Below are positions 43,209-51,613 of a stretch of DNA of 56,084 nucleotides, in pieces. The notes beneath the pieces are model-generated. The model saw only the letters and a program-made list of their open reading frames with translations. It had not been told where the DNA came from and did no database searches. Source of the DNA: Clostridiales bacterium. GTDB lineage: Bacteria > Bacillota > Clostridia > Christensenellales > CAG-314. The stretch is from positions 11,704-67,787 of the forward strand of contig DPQS01000008.1 of the NCBI GenBank assembly GCA_003537755.1. Direction: 5' to 3'. The position numbers and the translations under genes are program-made. Each line of letters starts with the position of its first letter. Position 1 is the first letter of the stretch.

Positions 43209-44588
43209 ATGAAAAAGGCTACAAGTATTTTGTTGCTGTTGGCACTTGTTGCGACATTGGCGTGTGCGCTTGTCGCATGTAATCCTGCCGACGAAGAGTG
43301 GTACGTCGAGGAAGGCGCGGAAGTAATCAATGTCTATCTGCGCGACTTCGAAGAGTGGTCCAACAACTACACGATTGACGCAATTCGTCGTTTCAACAGC
43401 AATCTGACGGACGGTATTCAGGTGGAGTACACGTTGCTGCTTGCGGACCAGTACGAAAACAAGGTTCAATCCGACCGCGAAGCAGGCAAAGCACCCGACG
43501 TGTACCTTATCAGTTACGGCAACCTGCTTACGGCAATCAACTACAACTACATTTTGCCCCTCGAAAACGTGTTGTCGCAAAAGATGATTGATGACATTTC
43601 CGAAAGTGCGAAAAATTACGTTTATCTCAAAGAGCACTTGTACGCCGCTCCCTTCTGCTTCGAGCCGAGCATTATGCTGTTTTACAGCAAAAAGGCGTTT
43701 GCCGCTGCAGGGGTAACTTCCGCACCCGAAACATACGCCGAAATGCTGGACGCATGCGCAAAAATCAAGCCGACGCTCAGCAAAGCGCAGTACGTGGTGG
43801 GCACGCCCAAGGGACTGCCTATGGGCTGGGCTAACATCGGTCAGTTCTACAATGCGGCAGGCGGCAATCTGCCACTGTCCGATGACTGGAGCGAAAGCCT
43901 TGTAATGCAAAACAAGGAAGGATACAAGTCTTTCCTTAATTACTACACGTCGCTGTACACCAAAGGTTACACGCCCTTGCAGGATTGCGCCGGCGGTTAC
44001 AACGAAATCATCCGCGAAGTGTGCGAAGGTCGTGCCGCAATGACATTTGCAGGCAGTTACGCCGTAAGCACAATCTACGACGAATACCCCGAGTGCGTTG
44101 ACGACATCGAAGTTGCGGTAGTTCCCACCATGGACGGCACCAGCAACGTCGCGACCACGACAAACGGCGGTTGGTCGTACGTACTTGACGCAGCCACGGC
44201 AAAACGCACCGGCGCAGACGGACGTACTCATGCCGAACTTGCCGCAAAATTCCTTGAATTTCTGCTTACCGACAGCGAAGTCGCGCCGGAATACTTTGAA
44301 AAGGCAAACTACTGCAAATCGGCAGGTTACAACAGTGTAATTGTCGCAACCGGCAAAGAGGGCGAGAGCAACAAATACTACGCCGAAATCGCTCGCGCGG
44401 CAAGCAATGCAATCGCAACGCCGCTGTACAACTACGACATCACGACGGAATGCTCCAAGATGATCGAAGAAATGGTAATCAACGGCAAATCAGCCGATCA
44501 GGTGATAACCACATTCGACAACATGGTGAAGCAAATAATCAGGCAAAGCGGACTTGCGGGCAACAACCCTGCCTACCGCGGTAATTAG
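43209..44588 (+). CDS. Solute-binding lipoprotein of the second sugar ABC importer
   Basis: 459 residues; ribosome site ACGGAGGT. Lipobox ALVAC gives lipid-attached cysteine 24. The family-1 pattern is present: TIDAIRRFNSNLTDGIQVEY, then GKAPDVYLISYGNLLTAINY near 95-115, LYAAPFCFEPSIMLFYSKKA near 143-162, and VCEGRAAMTFAGSYAVSTIY near 270-290. It captures the sugar for the two permeases that follow with 11-base spacings. The ligand is inferred as a D-arabino-oligosaccharide from the surrounding GH172/GH183 genes. Confidence 0.9.
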   Translation: MKKATSILLLLALVATLACALVACNPADEEWYVEEGAEVINVYLRDFEEWSNNYTIDAIRRFNSNLTDGIQVEYTLLLADQYENKVQSDREAGKAPDVYLISYGNLLTAINYNYILPLENVLSQKMIDDISESAKNYVYLKEHLYAAPFCFEPSIMLFYSKKAFAAAGVTSAPETYAEMLDACAKIKPTLSKAQYVVGTPKGLPMGWANIGQFYNAAGGNLPLSDDWSESLVMQNKEGYKSFLNYYTSLYTKGYTPLQDCAGGYNEIIREVCEGRAAMTFAGSYAVSTIYDEYPECVDDIEVAVVPTMDGTSNVATTTNGGWSYVLDAATAKRTGADGRTHAELAAKFLEFLLTDSEVAPEYFEKANYCKSAGYNSVIVATGKEGESNKYYAEIARAASNAIATPLYNYDITTECSKMIEEMVINGKSADQVITTFDNMVKQIIRQSGLAGNNPAYRGN

Positions 44589-44599
44589 TCGAGGATAAA

Positions 44600-45526
44600 A
44601 TGACTGCGAAAAGTAAAACAAAAGCGGTGCACGCGGGCTCAAAAAAGTTTACCTACCGTTACAAGTGGTGGGCTTACGGAATGATGCTTCCTGCCTTCGC
44701 ACTGCTGACGATATTCGTCATTACGCCCTTTGTCATGGCTGTGTACCGCAGTTTCACCGACTACTCGGCGTACAACGAAAACATCAAATTTGTGTGGTTT
44801 GAGAACTACGTCACCATTTTGTCCGACGTGTCATTTATCAAGTCACTCGGCAACGTGGTACTTATGACGGTGATTTATGCCGTGCTGATGTTTGTGTTGT
44901 CATTCCTGTTTGCGTTGTTGCTGACCAAACTTACACCCAAAATGGCAAATGTGGCAAAGGTCGTCACCTATCTGCCCTTTATGTTGTCGGGCATACTGCT
45001 GTCGGTAATTTTCATATTCCTGTTCAGTCAGAACGGTCTGTTCAATGCGCTGAGAATGTCGCACGACGCAGACGGAATTTCCTTCGCAACGGACGGAATA
45101 TGGCCGTACGTAATTATTATTTTGCCTTTGTTGTGGGGCGGTTTCGGGTACAACTCGCTTGTAATGTACGCAGGGCTACTCAACATTCCCAACGCTTACT
45201 ACGAAGCGGCGGAAATCGACGGCGCAAACGGTTGGAACAAACAGTGGGGCATTACAATCCCCAATATGAAAAACTACTTCGTGCTTATCATCATCAACCT
45301 TATTACGGGCGGACTGCAGATGTTTGAGTTGCCCTTGATGATGACGAGCGGTGGACCGTTGGAAAAAACGCTTACGCCCGTTTTGTTTATCTTCTGGCAA
45401 AAGAGCAACCCCAGTATTCCCGAAAGTGCCGTCGTGGCAGGCGCGATACTAATCATGATACCCATTGCCGCAATCAACCTGATTGTGTTCAAGTTGATAC
45501 GGTCGGAAAAATCCGTTGACGAATAA
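44600..45526 (+). CDS. Sugar ABC transporter permease (MalF-type), second importer
   Basis: 308 residues, about six helices after a basic N-terminal tail (TAKSKTKAVHAGSKK). The EAA loop is YYEAAEIDGANGWNKQWGIT near residue 200. LPLMMTSGGPLEKTL near 250 is also typical of this subfamily. It works with the next permease and the preceding lipoprotein. No ATPase gene accompanies them. Confidence 0.92.
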   Translation: MTAKSKTKAVHAGSKKFTYRYKWWAYGMMLPAFALLTIFVITPFVMAVYRSFTDYSAYNENIKFVWFENYVTILSDVSFIKSLGNVVLMTVIYAVLMFVLSFLFALLLTKLTPKMANVAKVVTYLPFMLSGILLSVIFIFLFSQNGLFNALRMSHDADGISFATDGIWPYVIIILPLLWGGFGYNSLVMYAGLLNIPNAYYEAAEIDGANGWNKQWGITIPNMKNYFVLIIINLITGGLQMFELPLMMTSGGPLEKTLTPVLFIFWQKSNPSIPESAVVAGAILIMIPIAAINLIVFKLIRSEKSVDE

Positions 45527-45537
45527 GGAGGCATACA

Positions 45538-46446
45538 GTGAGTAAAACAACTAAATATGCCCCCGAGGTCGCCGACCTTATGCAGAAGAACGCCGACAAA
45601 TCGGCTCGCGCAAGACGTTTACGCACGGCGCGTAAAGTGCTGTTTGCAGTAATTGCCGTGGTGGTTATGGTCGTGGTGGCGTTTCCGATAGTGTGGGTTG
45701 TGACGGGCGCATTCAAGGGTTACAAAGAAATCTGGGACATTCCGCCGCATTGGTGGCCGAAAAACTTCACCTGGGACAACTTCAAGACGGTGTTCAAGGT
45801 GGACAGACAGACCAACTTCGGCATGACGCTGCTAAGTACCGGTGCCGTCGCGCTTATGGCTACGGCAGGTTCGCTGTTTGTCAACACTCTGGCGGCATAC
45901 GTTTTTGCGCGGATAGAGTTTCCGTTCAAAAAGGTGCTGTGGGCGTTGTATCTGTTTCCGATGTTCGTGCCCGGCATTACAATCCTGCTGACCTCGCTTA
46001 AGGTGGTCAACTCGCTGGGATTGGTAGACTCGATCTGGGTGCTTGTGGTGCCAGGTCTTGCCAGCGCGTATCAGACATTCTTTTTCCGTCAGTTTTTCCT
46101 CGGTGTGCCTGCTTCATACGAAGAGGCTGCCGAACTGGACGGTTGCAACAAACTGCAGATATTTTTCAAAATATTCCTGCCCATGTCGGCAACGCCGCTT
46201 GTTATTCAGGGCGTAAACATCTTTCTCGCCCACTGGAACAGTTACATGTGGCCCGCGCTTACGGTAACGGGCAACACAAACCTTATGCAGGTAATGCAGG
46301 TAATAGCGTCTTTCCGCACAAGGTACGCAGGCAACTACGGCGTAGTAATCGCCGCTTCGCTCATCAGCATGACGGTACCTACGCTGATATTCATCTTCGC
46401 ACAGAAGAAAATCGTACAGGGCATCGCATTGTCCGGCATTAAATAA
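45538..46446 (+). CDS. Sugar ABC transporter permease (MalG-type), second importer
   Basis: 302 residues starting with GTG directly after AAGGAGGCATACA. Six helices follow a long basic N-terminus (residues 1-35). The EAA loop reads SYEEAAELDGCNKLQIFFKI, followed by FLPMSATPLVIQG. The protein ends with the common KKIVQGIALSGIK segment. It pairs with the MalF-type subunit. Confidence 0.92.
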   Translation: MSKTTKYAPEVADLMQKNADKSARARRLRTARKVLFAVIAVVVMVVVAFPIVWVVTGAFKGYKEIWDIPPHWWPKNFTWDNFKTVFKVDRQTNFGMTLLSTGAVALMATAGSLFVNTLAAYVFARIEFPFKKVLWALYLFPMFVPGITILLTSLKVVNSLGLVDSIWVLVVPGLASAYQTFFFRQFFLGVPASYEEAAELDGCNKLQIFFKIFLPMSATPLVIQGVNIFLAHWNSYMWPALTVTGNTNLMQVMQVIASFRTRYAGNYGVVIAASLISMTVPTLIFIFAQKKIVQGIALSGIK

Positions 46447-46466
46447 AGTTTTTGGGAGAGTACAAA

Positions 46467-47555
46467 ATGAATTTGTCAAATCTTAGCAATATTTTCAAAA
46501 AGAGAGATTTTACTCGCAAACGTCTTACCAGTTACGACAAGACGGGCGGAAACGACGACCGTCTGCACATCGCACCCGGTCAGACCGTCACGATTGCAAC
46601 CGACCGCGGCGCAGGCGTAATTACACACATCTGGACTACGCTTCTCAACGCACCCGAATGGGAACGCAACTGCCTCAGAAAAATCGTCGTTACCATGTAC
46701 TGGGACGACAGCGATCACCCGTCGGTACAGGCACCTATCGGCGACTTTTTCGGTATGGGGCACGCAATGAGCAAGAACTATGTTTCCGCGCCTTTGCAAA
46801 TGAGTCCCGAAAACGGACGCGGCTTCAACTGCTGGTGGCCGATGCCCTTCAAAAAGAGTTTCCGTATCGACATCACCAACGAGTGCAACACCGAATTGTT
46901 GTTCTACTTCTACGTCGATTACGAAATTCACGCGCAAGCCGACCCCGACGCGATGTACTTCCACGCGCTGTGGAACAGACAACTGACCGTCGGACACGAC
47001 AAGGCAAACTTTGAAAACCACGACAAATGGTGCTTTACGGGCAACAACCTTGACGGCAGCGAAAACTACGTCATTCTTGACGCGGAAGGCGAAGGCATTT
47101 ACTGCGGTTGCAACCTTGGCATACACAACCTTGACCAGACCAAACACTGGAACTGGTGGGGCGAGGGCGACGACATGATTTTCGTGGACGGCGCAAAGGT
47201 GCCCACATTCAACGGCACCGGCTCGGAAGACTACATCAACACTTCGTGGTGTCCCCAACAGGAATACAACGCACCCTATCACGGAATTATCCTCGGAGGA
47301 ACGGAAAACTGGGGTGGCAAAATCGCCGTTTACCGTTACCACATTCAGGATCCGATCAACTTCAACAAGTCCGTCAAGGTTACAATCGAACACGGACACA
47401 ACAACAATCGCAGCGACGACTGGTCAAGCGTGGCTTACTGGTACCAGACGAGTATTCACAGCGCGTTTGCACCTATCGCGCCCGTTGCCGAACGTATGCC
47501 CGTTGACGAAAACGCATTGAAGTGGGGCGACACGCCGATACTGGAAAAGGTGTAA
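46467..47555 (+). CDS. GH172 (DUF2961) enzyme, probable exo-acting D-arabinofuranosidase
   Basis: 362 residues from the ATG after TTTGGGAGAG; the frame extends 15 bases upstream to a TTG that overlaps the ribosome site. DUF2961 hallmarks are present: GAGVITHIWTTLL near 48-60, PIGDFFGMGHAM near 90-101, GFNCWWPMPFKKSFRI near 121-136, and the FNGTGSEDYINTSWCPQQEY region near 247-266, which carries the catalytic glutamates in characterised members. Known GH172 enzymes act on difructose anhydride (alpha-D-fructofuranose) or on terminal alpha-D-arabinofuranose. The absence of a signal peptide predicts a cytosolic enzyme that trims imported oligosaccharides. With GH183 and arabinose-5-phosphate-isomerase-type neighbours, D-arabinofuranose is the better guess; fructan-derived substrates remain possible. 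Confidence 0.87.
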   Translation: MNLSNLSNIFKKRDFTRKRLTSYDKTGGNDDRLHIAPGQTVTIATDRGAGVITHIWTTLLNAPEWERNCLRKIVVTMYWDDSDHPSVQAPIGDFFGMGHAMSKNYVSAPLQMSPENGRGFNCWWPMPFKKSFRIDITNECNTELLFYFYVDYEIHAQADPDAMYFHALWNRQLTVGHDKANFENHDKWCFTGNNLDGSENYVILDAEGEGIYCGCNLGIHNLDQTKHWNWWGEGDDMIFVDGAKVPTFNGTGSEDYINTSWCPQQEYNAPYHGIILGGTENWGGKIAVYRYHIQDPINFNKSVKVTIEHGHNNNRSDDWSSVAYWYQTSIHSAFAPIAPVAERMPVDENALKWGDTPILEKV

Positions 47556-47669
47556 ACAAAGGTCTTACGGATTGTGCAGTACAACGCCCGCAGCAAAATA
47601 CCCGTTGCAGGGGTTGTATTGCTACCCGACGTGGTAAATCCGAAAAATAAAAAACAAGGAGAAAGAAAA

Positions 47670-50258
47670 ATGAAACACGGCAAATCAATGAGAATGCTTT
47701 GCGTTGTTTTGGCTTTGACAATCGTACTCGGCTGTTGCGCGTTTACCGCTTTGGCAGAAGACAGTACGCTTGAACTGTGGGCTGCTCTTACCGCAGACGG
47801 CACGGACTACTTCACTCAGACGGGTGACGCGGCGGCGCAGGTCTACAAGGAAAGTAAGGGCGAACAAAGCAACAAGTTTATCCGTATCACAGCAGGTAAC
47901 AGCGGCAAACAGTGGGGCTCGTTCGGGCTTAACACCGACGTACTTGCCACGGCAGGACAGTACCGCGTAGAGTTTGACGCCCGTATTCCCGAGGACTACA
48001 ACTCCGACAACTTCTACATCGCGGCGTACTTCCCCACTGTTTCCAAGACCCTTGCGGGCAGCAAAGAAGCACTGACGGCAATTATGGGCGAGGCAAACGA
48101 GTGGGGCTTCAGACACATCGTTGCGGAACTTGACGTGACAGGCTCGGGCGCAAGCGTGTTGAAATTCGGTCTTAACTGCGCAAACGGCAGTTACATCGAC
48201 ATCGACAACGTGGCAGTTTACAAGCGTACTTCCGACGTATCCTACGGCACGGAAAACCTTGCAGGCGCAAACTGCGACTTCGAAGAGTTTATGGAAAAGG
48301 GCGGCAGTAAAACTTTGACCGCCGACTGGGACAACTATCCTTTCCGCGCGGCAGCAGACGCAGGCACGGCAAGCCTTGTGTACCTTACCGAAACGAGTGC
48401 GGGAGTGCGTCTGAATCGTGAAACGACAGGCTTCGCTTCCTTCGTCAAGGACTCCGTCAAAGGCTACGCGGCAGGCACCTACACGGCGCGCGTTACGTTG
48501 ATTGCAGACAGCGGATTTACCACCGACAACATCGGTTGCCGTATCAACAAAGACGGCGGTACGCTTGCCGACAACATCAGCCTGACCGGCGCAATTACCG
48601 CAGACGGCAGGACGGAAAGCGTACTTACGGGCACCTACACAGTTGAGGCTTACGCCGAATGGACGCACTTCAACATGTGGTGCAACATCACGACGGCGGG
48701 CAAAGGTCTGACAATTACCAAGATTGAAATTCTCAATGCCGAAGGTAACAACATCGACACTCGCGGCGACCTCAGCAAAATAAGCGTTCCCTCGACGGAA
48801 ACCCTTACCGGACTTGTTTCGAAAGGTTGGGCGCACGGCTACTATGTACCCGAAAGCGACTTTGCTACGACAAGCATTGTCAAGGACGGCGACGACATCG
48901 TGCTTAAAATGGCACCGAGCGGCAGCGGTATTGCATTTACTTCTGTTACAAAGTCTGTCGACACGACAAAGATTTTGCCGGGCAAAACTTACGCAATCAG
49001 ACTGTCCGTCAAGGGCGGAAGTAAGTTTGCTACCAACAACTTCGGCTTCGGTTTGCCGACAAACAACATGGGACGTATCGAAAGCACGATTTCTTACGCG
49101 GGCATTTCTGCTACGGAAAGCGTAGTAAGCGGACTTATCACCCTTCCTGCAAACGCTGTGCTGATGGGCAACATGGACATCTGGCTGAGCAACAACGGGC
49201 TTACCGACGCGGACAACTATCTGCTTGTGGACGACATCGAAATCGTAACCGTGTCCGACGCTACGTTCAGCGCGGATCTCATCAAGGGCGAAGACGAAAC
49301 TTCTGTCGGCGCAATGGAACACATCGAATACGTACAGCAACCTGCCCTTCGCGAAACGCCCTCGGTAGACGGACTGTACAAGGCAATGCTGTTTAAGCAA
49401 GGCGACTTCGAAAACTACGACGAAGGCTTTACTTTCGGCGAAGCAAACGCTTACACGGCTTACTGGGGCAGCGTAAATCTCGACGCGCCAGGAAAAGTAG
49501 TGAAGGACGGCACAAACAAAGTTGCAAAAATCGCTTGGGACGGCAACACGAACCACAGATATTCTTCTATGTACATTCTTACCGACCCCGACGAAATGGC
49601 AACTGAAGGCGCGGTGTTCGAACTGACGTTCAGTTACAAACTGACAGGTAATTCCGCCCTTGCAAACGTGGCGTTTATCGGCGCAAGCAACAGTTCGGAT
49701 TTCTGTATGGACCTTGACGCGGTAAAAGGCGCAGGTACCTACTACACAAGCGGCGCAAATATGGACATTTACCGCTACTACGTGACAGAAAGCGATGTTG
49801 AAGGCTGGTTTAATGTACGTTTGGTATTCAAGGCTAACATCGGTCTCAAGATGCGCAGCAACTCTGTACGTTTCCTGCTCGACACGGCGCAGAACAATGA
49901 CAACGCGCTGTACATCGACAACGTAAACCTTGCGCTGTACGAAGCGGAATGCACTCACCACGTTGACGAAAACGCCGACGCCAAGTGCGACAAGTGCAAT
50001 GCGACGTTGGAATGCACCAATCACGTAGACGCCAACAATGACGGCAAGTGCGACATCTGCGGCAAACAATTGCCTTGCACCGAACACACAGACGCAAACA
50101 ACGACGGAAAATGCGACAAGTGCGGAGCAGACATGCCCAAGGAAGAAAAGAAGGGCTGCTTCGGCGTTGTTGAAATCGGCGGCGCGGCACTCATGTCTGT
50201 ACTGGCTCTCGCGGCGGTAGTGCTTGCGGCAAAACGTCCTTCGAGGAGACAAAAATGA
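47670..50258 (+). CDS. Secreted surface-anchored protein with binding-like modules and C-terminal CxxC repeats
   Basis: 862 residues from the ATG after AAGGAGAAAG; the open frame upstream of it has no ribosome site. A signal peptide ends near residue 30 (AFTALA). Several beta-sandwich modules of the CBM kind follow (for example GQYRVEFDARIPEDYNSDNF, and LVDDIEIV or YIDNVNLALYE at module ends). Residues ~761-823 hold three EF-loop/zinc-ribbon-like units (HVDANNDGKCDICG type). The C-terminus is a sorting-like tail: KKGCFGVVEIGG, one hydrophobic helix, and KRPSRRQK. No catalytic signature was seen, so it probably holds the polysaccharide on the cell surface. Its stop overlaps the ATG of the lipoprotein GH183 gene (ATGA), which couples the two. 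Confidence 0.75.
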   Translation: MKHGKSMRMLCVVLALTIVLGCCAFTALAEDSTLELWAALTADGTDYFTQTGDAAAQVYKESKGEQSNKFIRITAGNSGKQWGSFGLNTDVLATAGQYRVEFDARIPEDYNSDNFYIAAYFPTVSKTLAGSKEALTAIMGEANEWGFRHIVAELDVTGSGASVLKFGLNCANGSYIDIDNVAVYKRTSDVSYGTENLAGANCDFEEFMEKGGSKTLTADWDNYPFRAAADAGTASLVYLTETSAGVRLNRETTGFASFVKDSVKGYAAGTYTARVTLIADSGFTTDNIGCRINKDGGTLADNISLTGAITADGRTESVLTGTYTVEAYAEWTHFNMWCNITTAGKGLTITKIEILNAEGNNIDTRGDLSKISVPSTETLTGLVSKGWAHGYYVPESDFATTSIVKDGDDIVLKMAPSGSGIAFTSVTKSVDTTKILPGKTYAIRLSVKGGSKFATNNFGFGLPTNNMGRIESTISYAGISATESVVSGLITLPANAVLMGNMDIWLSNNGLTDADNYLLVDDIEIVTVSDATFSADLIKGEDETSVGAMEHIEYVQQPALRETPSVDGLYKAMLFKQGDFENYDEGFTFGEANAYTAYWGSVNLDAPGKVVKDGTNKVAKIAWDGNTNHRYSSMYILTDPDEMATEGAVFELTFSYKLTGNSALANVAFIGASNSSDFCMDLDAVKGAGTYYTSGANMDIYRYYVTESDVEGWFNVRLVFKANIGLKMRSNSVRFLLDTAQNNDNALYIDNVNLALYEAECTHHVDENADAKCDKCNATLECTNHVDANNDGKCDICGKQLPCTEHTDANNDGKCDKCGADMPKEEKKGCFGVVEIGGAALMSVLALAAVVLAAKRPSRRQK
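49951..50135 (+). repeat. Three in-frame repeats encoding H-x-D-x-N-x-D-x-K-C-D-x-C units
   Basis: The units encode HVDENADAKCDKC, HVDANNDGKCDIC and HTDANNDGKCDKC, each with Asp/Asn positions spaced like an EF-hand loop and a Cys-x2-Cys pair. They stand just before the C-terminal membrane anchor. Confidence 0.8.
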
Positions 50259-51508
50259 GTAACAAATTAAGGTTTGCGGCAATTGTGATGTGCGCCGTAA
50301 TTGCTTTGTCGGTGGTGGGGCTTGTCGCTTGTAACGGTGACAACCCCGATACGCCCGACAATCCGGACAAGCCCGAACCCACCCCTATCGGCACGCCGCT
50401 CAAAGTTTATTCCGACAAAATTTCGTCGGTTTACGACGTGGCAATGCTGACAGGACCGAGTGGCAAAACAAACACCCATGCCGACTGGGGCATAGGCGGC
50501 ACCGACCTCGGTTTTCCGTACTACGACGCTACAAACAACAAGATGATGTTTCTGTTCGGCGACACCTTTTCTTCCGTAAACAAAGGCAATGCCGGCTGGC
50601 GCAGTAACGTGCTGGGCGTGACGAGCGACTTCGACGCAAGCGACGGCATCACATTTGACAGTTTTGTCTGCAACATGCCGGGCATGGCTAAGCAGGTTAT
50701 CGACTCGGTGCACGACACAAGCAACGAGGGCGAGTACACAAGTATTCCCACGGGCGGTATCGAACTTAACGGTACGCATTACGTGTTTTACATGGCAATC
50801 AAGGATTGGCAATACAACACCTGGAATGTCAACTACTGCAACGTTGCCAAGTCCACCGACGGCAAAAACTTTGTCAAGATGAACAACCTGTACTGGCTCA
50901 ACTCTTCTGCGAAAAACAGCCGTGCCGAAGCAAACGTCATGAGTACTCTCGGCGTAAGCAAAGCCGATGCGGCGGGTCACGTTGCGCCTGCGTTTATGCA
51001 GATTTTCCCCTACATTTACGGCGACTACGTGTACATGTTCGGGCTTCCCAGCGGAAGAAGCGGCGGAGTGAAACTTGCGCGCGTGCTGAAAGCGGACATA
51101 GAAAGTTTTGACAAGTATCAGTACTACTACGACGGCAACTGGTACACAGGCGCGGAAGGGCTTGCCAAGGTCAAGGACGAAATGGACGAAGCCTCGTATG
51201 TGGTCTTGCCCACCGTCGGCGAAGTGTGCGTGTCTTACAACAAGTACCTTGAGGCGCACATGATGACCTACTACACCAACAACAAAATCGTGTTCCGCAC
51301 GTCCAAGGACCTTGTAAAGTGGTCCAGGGCGGAAACAATCGTCACCAATGCGGAATTTTTGCAACTGTATGGCGGTTTTACGCACGAAAAGTACACAAGC
51401 GACGACGGCAAGACGGTGTATCTCATGTTGTCCAAGTGGTACAACTACGTCGATTCGAGCGACCCGACGGGTTACAACGTGCGAGTACTTAGTTTTACAT
51501 TAAACTAA
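50255..51508 (+). CDS. DUF4185 (GH183-type) surface lipoprotein, probable extracellular endo-D-arabinanase
   Basis: 417 residues with lipobox GLVAC (cysteine 26), so lipid-anchored outside the cell. A short Pro/Asp linker leads to the DUF4185 domain: WGIGGTDLGFPYYDATNNKM, then FLFGDTFSS, then GWRSNVLG near residues 70-125, and LYGGFTHEKYTSDDGKTVYL near 370-390. Among the three paralogues it is the only one with an export signal. It would make the first cut in the polymer. It is coupled by ATGA to the surface binding protein upstream. A hairpin follows the gene. Confidence 0.85.
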   Translation: MSNKLRFAAIVMCAVIALSVVGLVACNGDNPDTPDNPDKPEPTPIGTPLKVYSDKISSVYDVAMLTGPSGKTNTHADWGIGGTDLGFPYYDATNNKMMFLFGDTFSSVNKGNAGWRSNVLGVTSDFDASDGITFDSFVCNMPGMAKQVIDSVHDTSNEGEYTSIPTGGIELNGTHYVFYMAIKDWQYNTWNVNYCNVAKSTDGKNFVKMNNLYWLNSSAKNSRAEANVMSTLGVSKADAAGHVAPAFMQIFPYIYGDYVYMFGLPSGRSGGVKLARVLKADIESFDKYQYYYDGNWYTGAEGLAKVKDEMDEASYVVLPTVGEVCVSYNKYLEAHMMTYYTNNKIVFRTSKDLVKWSRAETIVTNAEFLQLYGGFTHEKYTSDDGKTVYLMLSKWYNYVDSSDPTGYNVRVLSFTLN

Positions 51509-51523
51509 TCCGTTATTAACTGA

Positions 51524-51556
51524 TAAGGCAGTCGGATTTCGTATTCGGCTGCCTTA
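51524..51556 (+). terminator. Hairpin after the lipoprotein GH183 gene
   Basis: TAAGGCAG and CTGCCTTA pair around a ~17-base partly self-complementary loop. No T tract follows, so it may terminate weakly or protect the upstream mRNA. Confidence 0.45.
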
Positions 51557-51569
51557 CAACTAAAACGAT

Positions 51570-51599
51570 GTTGACAAAATGTCAACAAAATAGTATTAT
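51570..51599 (+). promoter_or_regulatory. Promoter with an operator overlapping the -35 box
   Basis: TTGACA, 17 bases, TATTAT, just ahead of the cytosolic GH183 gene. The -35 lies inside the perfect inverted repeat GTTGACA-AAA-TGTCAAC (51570-51586). A repressor bound there would block RNA polymerase. The best candidate is the LacI-type regulator encoded in the same transcript, giving autoregulation; this is inference. Confidence 0.7.
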
Positions 51600-51613
51600 T
51601 TCAGGAGAGCATT

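Noticed and set aside
46476..47399. 307-codon minus-strand open frame over the GH172 gene
   Set aside because: Val/Phe-rich shadow; the + strand encodes a complete DUF2961 protein.
47685..50282. 865-codon open frame on the minus strand
   Set aside because: It is a frame shadow of the + strand surface protein: low-complexity Cys/Val/Arg-rich translation, no ribosome site, while the + strand has a signal peptide and clear domains.
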